This document shows, in pieces, positions 18,492 through 26,141 of a stretch of 64,000 nucleotides of DNA; positions within the stretch are counted from its first letter, which is position 1, and the number at the start of each line of letters is the position of its first letter. The DNA comes from Herbaspirillum robiniae (GTDB lineage: Bacteria; Pseudomonadota; Gammaproteobacteria; Burkholderiales; Burkholderiaceae_D), in contig NZ_NJGU01000003.1 of assembly GCF_002213415.1 (NCBI RefSeq), positions 168,033 through 232,032 on the forward strand, read 5' to 3'. The notes under the pieces are model-generated. The model had not been told where the DNA came from. It ran no database searches and saw only the letters and a list, made by a program, of their open reading frames with translations. Both the position numbers and the translations under genes were made by a program.

Positions 18492-19249
18492 GATGCGGAC
18501 GGTTCGGCGCTGACCTGGGCGGCGAACAGGTAGCCGTTGCCCCACACGGTCTTGAGCAGGTTGGGGTGGCGCGGATCGGGCTCGAGCTTCTTGCGCAGGC
18601 GGCTGACCTGGCTGTCGATGCTGCGGTCGAAGGCTTGCGCGTCGGCGCCGGCGGTGAGGTCCATCAGCTTGTCGCGCGAGAGCACGGTGTTGGGATGCTC
18701 CACCAGCGCGCGCAGCAGCCGGTATTCGACGCTGGAGAGCGTCACGGCCACGCCTTCGCGGTCGCGCAGTTCGCGGCGCTCCACATCCAGCGTCCATTCA
18801 TCGAACACATAGCGGCGGATGCCGCCGTCGCCGCCGTCTTCCTGCGCCGAGCTTGTTGCCGGCACGGGCGGCGCGGCGCGCGTGAAGCGGCGCAGCACGG
18901 TCCGTATGCGCGCCACCAGCTCCTGCGGGTCGAAGGGTTTGACGACGTAGTCGTCGGCGCCGGTTTCCAGTCCGTTGACGCGGTCGGCGCAGGACGACAT
19001 CGCGGTGAGCAGGATCACCGGCGTGCCGTATTGCTCGCCGATATGGCGACACAGCGAGAGGCCGTCCTCGCCCGGCATCATCACGTCCAGCACGGCCAGG
19101 TCGAACGCCTGCTTGTTGAGCAGGCGGCGCGCCTGGGCGGCGTTGAACGCCATGCTGACCTGCATGCCCTGGCGGCGCAGATAGGCCGACAGCGGTTCAC
19201 AGATGTCGAGGTGGTCGTCGACCACGAGGATGTGGCGTTGCGGGTGCAT
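18488..19249 (-). CDS. OmpR/PhoB-family response regulator, PfeR-like by context
   Basis: The 253-residue protein has a receiver domain with the acidic pair D11-D12, the phosphorylated aspartate at about D55 (LAVLDVMMPG), T83-type switch and K105-type lysine, then a winged helix C-terminal domain (SSVEYRLLRALVEHPNTVLSR and FDRSIDSQVSRLRKKL). The start at 19249 follows AAGGAA. It is the first gene of a two-gene operon with the kinase and is divergent from the TonB-dependent receptor gene, which it probably activates. Confidence 0.9.
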   Translation of the reverse strand: MHPQRHILVVDDHLDICEPLSAYLRRQGMQVSMAFNAAQARRLLNKQAFDLAVLDVMMPGEDGLSLCRHIGEQYGTPVILLTAMSSCADRVNGLETGADDYVVKPFDPQELVARIRTVLRRFTRAAPPVPATSSAQEDGGDGGIRRYVFDEWTLDVERRELRDREGVAVTLSSVEYRLLRALVEHPNTVLSRDKLMDLTAGADAQAFDRSIDSQVSRLRKKLEPDPRHPNLLKTVWGNGYLFAAQVSAEPSAS

Positions 19250-19357
19250 GTTGTTGTTCCTTCCCTGGGTCCTTCGCGGTCGCGTCGGATCGCGTCGGTG
19301 GCTGGCGAAGGCGTTGGGCCGGCTGCCACACTTTGACAAACTTTTGCCAATTTTAAA

Positions 19358-19372
19358 TGAATATAATTCTCA
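19358..19372. promoter_or_regulatory. Fur-box-like site upstream of the TonB-dependent receptor
   Basis: TGAATATAATTCTCA matches the 7-1-7 Fur core TGATAATNATTATCA at about 11 of 14 fixed positions. It sits in an AT-rich patch in the divergent promoter between the response regulator and the receptor, so iron-bound Fur could repress one or both. Confidence 0.6.
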
Positions 19373-19526
19373 TTTGCAAATTTCAGGAAAATTCTTTCCT
19401 GCTTCCAACCCAATACCGGCGCGGCTTTGCGGACGACGTTCTCGTCCCGTGGGGGTGCGCTTGCGCCGAAAAAACGGGCTGGCCGGCAGCGGGGATGATC
19501 ACACCAACACGATGGGGAACAGCATC

Positions 19527-21593
19527 ATGCAATCGAAACATCAACTCATGCCGACCCGCGCGGCGATCGCGGTCGCCGCCGCAATGGCCATGCTGGCCGG
19601 CGGCGTATGCGCGCAATCGACACAAGGCTTGAAGGAAGTGGTAGTGACCGCCACCGGCTTCGAACAGGCGGTGGCCGACGCGCCGGCCAGCATCACCGTG
19701 ATCACGCCGGAGCAGTTGAAGAAGAAGCAATTCCGCGACCTGACCGACGCCTTGTCCGAAGTGGAAGGCGTGACCGTGACCGGCACCTCCAGCGAGAAGG
19801 ACATCTTCATCCGCGGCATGCCCGGCGCCTACACGCTGATCCTGGTGGACGGCAAGCGCCAGAGCACGCGCGACGCCCGCACCAACGGCAACGCCGGTTT
19901 CGAGCAGAGCTACATTCCGCCGCTGGAGGCGATCGAGCGCATCGAAGTCGTGCGCGGCCCGATGTCTTCGCTCTACGGTTCCGATGCCATGGGCGGCGTG
20001 ATCAACATCATCACCAAGAAGGTCGCGGCCAAATGGGGCGGCGCCGTCACCTTCGACACCACGCTGCAGCAGCACGACAACTCCGGCGACTCCTACCAGG
20101 GCCAGTTCTACGTCAACGGCCCGATCGCCACCGACGTGCTGGGCCTGCAGATGTGGGGCAAGGTCTACAAGCGCCAGGAAGACCGCATCCTCAACGGCAA
20201 TACCAAGGCGCTGGATACCGACTTCACCGCGCGCCTGTCGCTCACGCCGAACAAGGACCACGACATCCTGGCCGAGATCGGCACCACCCAGGTGCGCCGC
20301 GACGGCTCCAACTACCATACGCTGGCCGCCGCCGCGACCACCGCCGACACCTACACCGAGAACCCGCGCGACCACATGTCGCTGTCGCACACCGGCCGCT
20401 ACGGCTGGGCGACCTCGGACGTGTCGTTCTCTTATGAAAAGGCGCAGCGCAAGAGCTACACCGAAAGCCCGGTGGGCAGCGACCGCTATACCCAGGCCGC
20501 GCGCTCGCCCAAGATCGAGAACATGGTGCTGGACGGCAAGCTCTCCATGCCGCTGGGCTCGCACTGGCTGGTGATGGGCGGGCAATGGAACGAGGCCAAG
20601 CTGACCGACGTCAACCCGGGCGTGAGCTCGACCATCGTGCGCCAGTTCAAGATCGACCAGAAGGCGCTGTTCGTGGAAGACGAGTGGAAGCTGACCGACG
20701 CGCTGGCGCTGACCGGCGGCCTGCGCCTGGACAACCACGAGATCTACGGCAACCACTGGAGCCCTCGCCTGTACGCGGTGTGGCACGGCACCGACAACCT
20801 GACGATCAAGGGCGGCGTCTCGCGCGGCTTCCGCGCGCCCGAGATCCGCACCATCGCGCCGGGCTATGCCTACACCACCGGCGGCGCCGGTTGTACCGTG
20901 GGTCCCACCGGCACCTGCGGCGTGATCATCGGCGATCCCAACCTCAAGCCTGAAACCAGCACCAGCTGGGAACTGGGCGCGCTGTGGGACAACAAGGCCG
21001 GCCTGTCCGGCGGCGCCACGGTGTTCTACACCGACCTGAAGGACAAGGTCAGCAACGCCCTGGTCTACAACGCCGACGGCTCGATCGCGCGCTGGGCGGA
21101 GAACAGCAACTACCGCCTCTGGTACAGCTACAACGTCGACCGCGCCACCATCAAGGGCATCGAGCTGACCGGCCGCTGGCAGGCCACCGGCCGCCTGGCG
21201 CTGAAGTCGAACTACACCTATACCGACTCGCGCCAGAAGGGCGGCAACTATGACGGCTATGCGCTGGCGCGCACGCCCAAGCACATGTTCAACCTGCGCG
21301 CCGACTGGCAGCAGTCGGACGCCTGGACCCTGTGGGCGGCGATGAACTACCACGGCAAGGAAGTCAACGCCGCCGCCCGCGTGGGTACCGCCGGCACCAC
21401 CATCTCGTCGTCGGGCGTGAAGGAGTACAAGGGCTATGCGCTGGCCGATATCGGCACCAGCTACAACATCAACAAGCTGACCTCGGTCAGCGCGGCGATC
21501 TACAACATCACCGACAAGCGCCTGGACGAGCAGAGCTTCAACACCGTCGGCGACGGCCGCCGCCTGTGGGTGAGCCTGACCCAGCGCTTCTGA
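19527..21593 (+). CDS. TonB-dependent outer-membrane receptor, catecholate siderophore type
   Basis: The 688-residue protein is an outer-membrane gated beta-barrel. A cleavable signal (ending VCAQ near residue 31), a TonB box (LKEVVVTAT), a plug domain with LYGSDAMGGVINIITKK, and a barrel ending in aromatic F (VSLTQRF) are visible. The plug resembles FepA/CirA/PfeA-type receptors for ferric enterobactin and related catecholates. The ATG at 19527 follows GGGGAA; a long in-frame upstream extension was rejected. A periplasmic esterase gene follows and a two-component pair lies divergent, the PfeRS-PfeA-PfeE arrangement. There is no siderophore biosynthesis gene, so it probably takes up foreign siderophores. 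Confidence 0.9.
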   Translation: MQSKHQLMPTRAAIAVAAAMAMLAGGVCAQSTQGLKEVVVTATGFEQAVADAPASITVITPEQLKKKQFRDLTDALSEVEGVTVTGTSSEKDIFIRGMPGAYTLILVDGKRQSTRDARTNGNAGFEQSYIPPLEAIERIEVVRGPMSSLYGSDAMGGVINIITKKVAAKWGGAVTFDTTLQQHDNSGDSYQGQFYVNGPIATDVLGLQMWGKVYKRQEDRILNGNTKALDTDFTARLSLTPNKDHDILAEIGTTQVRRDGSNYHTLAAAATTADTYTENPRDHMSLSHTGRYGWATSDVSFSYEKAQRKSYTESPVGSDRYTQAARSPKIENMVLDGKLSMPLGSHWLVMGGQWNEAKLTDVNPGVSSTIVRQFKIDQKALFVEDEWKLTDALALTGGLRLDNHEIYGNHWSPRLYAVWHGTDNLTIKGGVSRGFRAPEIRTIAPGYAYTTGGAGCTVGPTGTCGVIIGDPNLKPETSTSWELGALWDNKAGLSGGATVFYTDLKDKVSNALVYNADGSIARWAENSNYRLWYSYNVDRATIKGIELTGRWQATGRLALKSNYTYTDSRQKGGNYDGYALARTPKHMFNLRADWQQSDAWTLWAAMNYHGKEVNAAARVGTAGTTISSSGVKEYKGYALADIGTSYNINKLTSVSAAIYNITDKRLDEQSFNTVGDGRRLWVSLTQRF

Positions 21594-21676
21594 TGGCGCA
21601 TCGCTGATCCGGCTCGCCTGAGCCGGCCCGGCGCCGCAGCAGTGGCGCCGAGCCTTGTCTTCCCTTTGCCGACGGA

Positions 21677-22651
21677 ATGCCTGTGACCGACTTTTCCCTT
21701 CCGCGCCGTCGCCTGATGGCGGCGGCCGTGCTGTGCGCCGTGCTTGCCGCGCCGGCGCACGCCCAGCCCGATTTATCCCAGAAGCTCGGGCCGACCATCG
21801 CCGACACCGGTTCGGCCTTTTATCGCTTCGAACGTTTTTCGCTGCGCTCGGCCGACGGCGAACGCGGCTACCGGGTGAGCGTGGGTATCCCGCGCAGGCC
21901 GGCGCCCGCCGCCGGCTATCCCGCGATCTTCCTGCTCGACGGCAACGCCGCGCTGGCCGCCACCGACGAGCGACAGCTGCAGGCGCTGGACGGGGCGCAG
22001 CCGCCGGTGATCGTGGCCATCGGCTACGACACCGAGCTGCGCTTCGACGTCAAGGCGCGCGCCTACGACTACACGCCGCCGTTCCCGGCCGACAGGCCCG
22101 ACGAAGAGGCCGCGCGCGGCCGCCAGGGCGGCGGGGCGGATGTGTTCCTGGACCTGATCGAACAGCGGATCATGCCGCGCGTGCGTACGCTGGCGCCGCT
22201 GGACGCCGCCCGCTTCTCGCTGTGGGGGCATTCCTACGGCGGCCTGTTCACGCTGCATACCTTGTTCACCCGCACGCGCCTGTTTTCCACTTACCTCGCC
22301 GCCAGCCCGTCGCTGTGGTGGCAACAGGGCGTGATCCTGGATGAGGAGAAGCGCTTCGACGCCGTACAGGCCAGGGCTGCCGGCGTGCGGGTGCGCGTGA
22401 TGGCCGGCGACGCCGAGCGGCGCGAGCGCAGGCCGTCGGGCGACGCCGCGCCCGACCCGCGCGCGCAAGCCATGCTGGCCTCGCGCGCGGCGATGCCGCC
22501 GCAGGCGCTGCCCGACCTGGTCGAGCGCCTGAAAGGGCAGGGGCTGGACGCCTCGCTGCGCATGTTCGCCGGCATGGCGCACGGCCCGATGCTGCCGGCT
22601 TCGCTGGAGCCGGCGCTGCGCATCGCGGCCGGCCTGGCGCCGTATCCCTGA
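21677..22651 (+). CDS. Periplasmic siderophore esterase, IroE/PfeE/Fes-like alpha/beta hydrolase
   Basis: The 324-residue protein has a signal peptide (RRRLMAAAVLCAVLAAPAHA) and an alpha/beta hydrolase fold. GHSYGG places the nucleophile at about S186, AIFLLDGNAALA forms the oxyanion region, and the final GMAHGPML offers the catalytic histidine. This matches the IroE/Fes group that cuts trilactone catecholate siderophores. Being exported, it would hydrolyse the ferric siderophore in the periplasm after the receptor imports it, as PfeE does. It follows the receptor gene by 83 bases, likely in one transcript. Confidence 0.82.
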   Translation: MPVTDFSLPRRRLMAAAVLCAVLAAPAHAQPDLSQKLGPTIADTGSAFYRFERFSLRSADGERGYRVSVGIPRRPAPAAGYPAIFLLDGNAALAATDERQLQALDGAQPPVIVAIGYDTELRFDVKARAYDYTPPFPADRPDEEAARGRQGGGADVFLDLIEQRIMPRVRTLAPLDAARFSLWGHSYGGLFTLHTLFTRTRLFSTYLAASPSLWWQQGVILDEEKRFDAVQARAAGVRVRVMAGDAERRERRPSGDAAPDPRAQAMLASRAAMPPQALPDLVERLKGQGLDASLRMFAGMAHGPMLPASLEPALRIAAGLAPYP

Positions 22652-22666
22652 TGGGCGAGGTGCTCG

Positions 22667-22700
22667 CAAAGCCGCCTGTGGAGCGGCTTTGTATCCTTAT
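22667..22700 (+). terminator. Terminator-like hairpin after the esterase gene
   Basis: A perfect 9-bp stem, CAAAGCCGC at 22667-22675 with GCGGCTTTG at 22683-22691, loop of seven. The tail (TATCCTTATG) is not a clean T run, so efficiency is uncertain. Confidence 0.5.
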
Positions 22701-22753
22701 GTATCGCAAAGTAAAAGAGCCGGAGCGGCTGTGCTTTTCAGTCGCGGCAGAGC

Positions 22754-22774
22754 TATAATTGAGAATTATTATTA
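22754..22774 (+). promoter_or_regulatory. Perfect -10 hexamer overlapped by a Fur-box-like site, ahead of the PepSY/ApbE operon
   Basis: TATAAT at 22754-22759 is immediately followed by TGAGAATTATTATTA at 22760-22774. The latter matches the 7-1-7 Fur core at 12 of 14 fixed positions. Placement over the start of transcription is typical for Fur repression, so the downstream flavin electron-transfer genes should be iron-repressed. Confidence 0.7.
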
Positions 22775-22808
22775 TTTGTAGCGGGTGGCCGGGCGCCATC
22801 GCCACGCC

Positions 22809-23471
22809 ATGAAGGACGTCAACACCGCCAGCCAACTTCCCGACCAGAAACGCCGCGCGTTCTGGCTCAAGCACCTGCACCAGTGGCACTGGATCAGCTC
22901 GGGCATCTGCCTGGTGGCGATGATGGCTTTCGCCGTGACCGGCTTCACGCTCAACCACGCCGCCCAGATCGAGGCCCGGCCGCAGGTCAGCCGGCTCGAC
23001 GCGCAGCTGCCGCAGGAACTGCTCGGCCCGCTGCAAAAGCAGGCCGAAGCGGCCGACGGCAAGAGCGGGGTGAAGGACCCGTTGCCGGCGCCGCTGCGCG
23101 ACTGGATCGCGCGGCGCATGTCGGTGACGGTGGGCGCGCAGGCGGCGGAATGGTCGGCCGACGAGGTCTATGTCTCGCTGCCGCGCCCGGGCGGCGACGC
23201 CTGGCTGCGGGTGGAACTGGAAGGCGGCAAGGTCGAGTACGAGAAGACCGACCGCGGCTGGATCTCCTACTTCAACGACCTGCACAAGGGACGCAACGCC
23301 GGCGCCGCATGGAGCTGGTTCATCGACGTGTTCGCGCTGGCCTGCCTGGTGTTCGCCATCACCGGCCTGTTCCTGCTGCAGATGCATGCGGGCAAGCGTC
23401 CGGCGACTTGGCCGCTGGTGGCGCTGGGACTGGTGGCGCCGCTGCTGCTGGCGATCCTGTTCATTCATTGA
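22809..23471 (+). CDS. PepSY-associated transmembrane protein
   Basis: The 220-residue inner-membrane protein has three hydrophobic segments (about residues 28-48, 172-193 and 199-219) and a periplasmic PepSY-like domain of about 120 residues between the first two. Histidines in LHQWHW at the first helix and the NDLHKGR motif before the second are typical of PepSY-TM proteins, which can bind haem or move electrons across the membrane. The ATG at 22809 is the first good start after the Fur-like box. It is the first gene of a run with DUF2271, DUF4198, ApbE and a flavodoxin reductase, which points to a role as the membrane electron conduit. Confidence 0.8.
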   Translation: MKDVNTASQLPDQKRRAFWLKHLHQWHWISSGICLVAMMAFAVTGFTLNHAAQIEARPQVSRLDAQLPQELLGPLQKQAEAADGKSGVKDPLPAPLRDWIARRMSVTVGAQAAEWSADEVYVSLPRPGGDAWLRVELEGGKVEYEKTDRGWISYFNDLHKGRNAGAAWSWFIDVFALACLVFAITGLFLLQMHAGKRPATWPLVALGLVAPLLLAILFIH

Positions 23472-23590
23472 CAGCGCCGGCGTGCCCGGCGGCGAGGCGA
23501 CGGCCGGCAGCATACGGAATCAACAAGCATTCGTTTCGGCAGTTCGAATTTCCTCTTTTGTTTTGCATCTTCTTTAGCGAGGTCAGTCCC

Positions 23591-24151
23591 ATGGCGCACA
23601 AGCACGTCCCGACGAGAACAACATCCGCATTGCAACCGACCGTCCTGGCCCTGGCCGCGGCGGCGCTGTTTGCCGCCGCCGCTCCCGCCGGCGCGGCCGA
23701 CGCCAGCCTGAAGATCGAGCTGCCCACGCTCAACGTGGCCGAGTATCACCGCCCCTACGTGGCGGCCTGGATCGAGCGCGCCGACCAGAGCGTGGCGGCC
23801 AACCTGCTGGTCTGGTACGACCAGAAGAAGCGCGACAAGGAAGGCGAGAAGTGGCTCAAGGACCTGCGCCAATGGTGGCGCCGCGGCGGCCGCGAACTGC
23901 AGATGCCGGTCGACGGCGTCTCCGGCGCGACCCGCGCGGCAGGCGAGCAGAAGATCAACCTCGGCGCCGGCAAGTCGTCGCTGACGGGCCTGGCGGCGGG
24001 CGACTACGTGCTGATGGTGGAAGCCGCGCGCGAATCGGGCGGCCGCGAGCTGGTGAAGGTGCCGTTCCAGTGGCCGCCGAAGTCGGCCCAGACCGCCAAG
24101 GCGCAAGGCAGCAACGAGCTGGGCGCGGTGGCGCTGGAACTGAAGCCCTGA
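23591..24151 (+). CDS. DUF2271 periplasmic protein with an ApbE flavinylation motif
   Basis: The 186-residue protein has a signal peptide (hydrophobic about residues 17-35, cleavage near AGAAD) and a DUF2271 domain. The sequence DGVSGAT at residues 108-114 fits the consensus that ApbE modifies with covalent FMN on the final threonine (T114). This makes it the likely flavin-bearing electron carrier of the operon; it is not catalytic by any motif I can see. It lies between the PepSY gene and DUF4198. The covalent flavin is inferred from the motif and from the linked apbE gene. Confidence 0.83.
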   Translation: MAHKHVPTRTTSALQPTVLALAAAALFAAAAPAGAADASLKIELPTLNVAEYHRPYVAAWIERADQSVAANLLVWYDQKKRDKEGEKWLKDLRQWWRRGGRELQMPVDGVSGATRAAGEQKINLGAGKSSLTGLAAGDYVLMVEAARESGGRELVKVPFQWPPKSAQTAKAQGSNELGAVALELKP

Positions 24152-24200
24152 CCGACCAGCGTTGTCCCCGCTTTCATTCCCATCATCCGTTGGAGCCAAT

Positions 24201-25031
24201 ATGAATTTTCCCCTCTCGCGCGGCATGCGCGCCTCCATGAAGGTCGCCGCCCTGGCCCTGGCAATCAGCCTGCCGCTGTCGGCCCATGCCCACCGCCAAT
24301 GGCTGCTGCCGTCGGCCACCGTCTTTTCGGGCGCCAATTCCTGGGTGACCGTCGATGCCGCGGTGTCGACCAAGGTGTTCTATTTCGACGATTTTCCGCT
24401 GCGCCTGGACGGCCTGGCCGTGACCGGCCCGGACGGCAAGCCCGTCAAGGTGGAGAACGCCAACACCGGCAAACACCGCAGCAGCTTCGACCTGCAGCTG
24501 CCTGAAGCCGGCACCTACAAGCTCTCGGTGCTGACCAGCGCGGTCGTCGCCAGCTACAAGGTGGACGGCCAGCAGAAACGCTGGCGCGGCAGCGCCGAGG
24601 CGTTCGCCAAGGATGTGCCGGCCAATGCCGCCGACCTCAAGGTCAGCGAGATGAGCGGCCGCGTGGAAACCTTCGTGACCTCCGGCAAGCCGAACAAGAC
24701 CGCGCTGGCCGCCAGCGGCGCCGGCCTGGAAATGGTGCCGGTGACCCATCCCAACGACCTGGTGGCCGATGAACCCGCGACCTTCCAGCTGCTGCTCGAC
24801 GGCAAGCCGGCCGGCGACGTCGAGGTGACCATGGCGCCGGACGGCTCGCGCTATCGCGACACCACCGGCGAGTTCAAGGCGAAGACCGATGCCGACGGCA
24901 AGTTCAGCGTGAAGTGGCCGGGCCCGGGCATTTACTGGCTGGGCGCCTCCACCGAGGACAAGAAGACCACGCTGCCGCAAGCCTCGCAACGCCGGGCCTC
25001 CTACGTGGCCACCGTGGAAGTGCTGCCATAA
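24201..25031 (+). CDS. DUF4198 periplasmic protein
   Basis: The 276-residue protein has a signal peptide ending LSAHA and then HRQWLLPSATVFSG, the typical start of DUF4198 proteins, whose new N-terminus begins with histidine. The body is beta-rich with carbohydrate-binding-like or transthyretin-like repeats and many Asp and Lys residues. The exposed N-terminal His and nearby residues could bind metal. It is consistently found with DUF2271 and ApbE, so it may be a metal- or siderophore-binding partner of the flavoprotein. That role is inferred. TTGGAG precedes the ATG. Confidence 0.78.
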   Translation: MNFPLSRGMRASMKVAALALAISLPLSAHAHRQWLLPSATVFSGANSWVTVDAAVSTKVFYFDDFPLRLDGLAVTGPDGKPVKVENANTGKHRSSFDLQLPEAGTYKLSVLTSAVVASYKVDGQQKRWRGSAEAFAKDVPANAADLKVSEMSGRVETFVTSGKPNKTALAASGAGLEMVPVTHPNDLVADEPATFQLLLDGKPAGDVEVTMAPDGSRYRDTTGEFKAKTDADGKFSVKWPGPGIYWLGASTEDKKTTLPQASQRRASYVATVEVLP

Positions 25032-25053
25032 GCGCAGCGCAAAGAGTCTCACA

Positions 25054-25085
25054 GGCACCCGCGCAACCGGGTGCCGTTTTTGTTT
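25054..25085 (+). terminator. Rho-independent terminator inside the iron/flavin cluster
   Basis: GGCACCCG at 25054-25061 pairs with CGGGTGCC at 25068-25075, then GTTTTTGTTT. It separates the PepSY-DUF2271-DUF4198 genes from apbE by sequence, so apbE is reached by read-through or by its own promoter. Confidence 0.85.
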
Positions 25086-25099
25086 CTGATGCCGCACCA

Positions 25100-26134
25100 A
25101 TGCCGATGCCCGATTCGCCGCCAACCCGCGTCCTGATCCCCCTGCACATGGCGCAGCCGCCGTCTGCGCCGCCCGGGGCGGTGTCGCATCGTCTCGGCGG
25201 CCCCACCATGGGCACGTCCTGGAGTGTGCTGGCGATCGCGCCGGCGACGTTGCCGCCGACGGCCATCGAGGCGGCGGTGCAGGCGCGGCTGGACGGCGTG
25301 ATCCGCGAGATGAGCACCTGGCAGGCCGACTCCGACCTGTCACGCTACAACGACGCGCCGGCCGGCAGCTGGCATGCGTGCGCGCCAGGCTTCATGGCGG
25401 TGCTGGACGCCGCGCTGACCATGGCGGCCGACAGCGACGGCGCCTTCGATCCCAGCGTCGGTCCGCTGGTCAACCTGTGGGGTTTCGGCCCGCACGGTGG
25501 GCGCGCCGGCGAGATGCCGCCGCAGCAGGCGCTGGACCAGGCGCGCAGCCGTTGCGGCTGGCAGCGCATCGAGGTCGACCGTGCGGCGCGCCGGGTACGC
25601 CAGCCGGGCGGGGCGTATCTCGATTTTTCCGGCATCGCCAAAGGCTATGCGGTCGACCAGGTGGCGCAGGCCTTGCGCGAGCTGGGTTGCGTATCGTGGC
25701 TGGCCGAGGTCGGCGGCGAGTTGTCCGGTTACGGCGCCAAGCCCGATGGCCAGCCCTGGTGGGTGGCGCTGGAACGGCCGCCCGGCGACGACGGCGCGCA
25801 CGCTACGCTGGTGGCGCTGCACGGACTGGCGATCGCCACCTCGGGCGACTATCGCCGCTACTTCGAACGCGACGGCCGCCGCTACGCCCACACCATCGAT
25901 CCGCGCAGCGGCCGGCCGGTGCGCCACGACCTGGCGCAGGTGACGGTGCTGCACCCGCAATGCATGGTGGCCGATGCGCTGGCCACGGTGCTGACGGTGC
26001 TGGGCGAGCAGGAGGGCATGGCCTTCGCGCGCGAGCGCAACATCGCCGCGCTGTTCGTCCGCGGCGCCCTGCAAGCCGGGCGCCGCCGGTTCGTCGAGAG
26101 CATGACGCCGGCGTTTGCCGCCATGTTGGACTGA
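25100..26134 (+). CDS. apbE: FAD:protein FMN transferase ApbE
   Basis: The 344-residue enzyme moves FMN from FAD onto a threonine or serine of target proteins, using magnesium. The signatures TMGTSWSV near residue 35, DFSGIAKGYAVDQVA near 175, and HTIDPRSGRPV near 265 are all present. No lipoprotein signal is evident at the chosen ATG, so periplasmic export is unproven; the start is uncertain, with ATG 25106 and ATG 25148 also possible and the frame open further upstream. The likely target is the DUF2271 protein encoded upstream. It is followed seven bases later by the flavodoxin reductase. Confidence 0.88.
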   Translation: MPMPDSPPTRVLIPLHMAQPPSAPPGAVSHRLGGPTMGTSWSVLAIAPATLPPTAIEAAVQARLDGVIREMSTWQADSDLSRYNDAPAGSWHACAPGFMAVLDAALTMAADSDGAFDPSVGPLVNLWGFGPHGGRAGEMPPQQALDQARSRCGWQRIEVDRAARRVRQPGGAYLDFSGIAKGYAVDQVAQALRELGCVSWLAEVGGELSGYGAKPDGQPWWVALERPPGDDGAHATLVALHGLAIATSGDYRRYFERDGRRYAHTIDPRSGRPVRHDLAQVTVLHPQCMVADALATVLTVLGEQEGMAFARERNIAALFVRGALQAGRRRFVESMTPAFAAMLD

Positions 26135-26141
26135 GGTCGAC

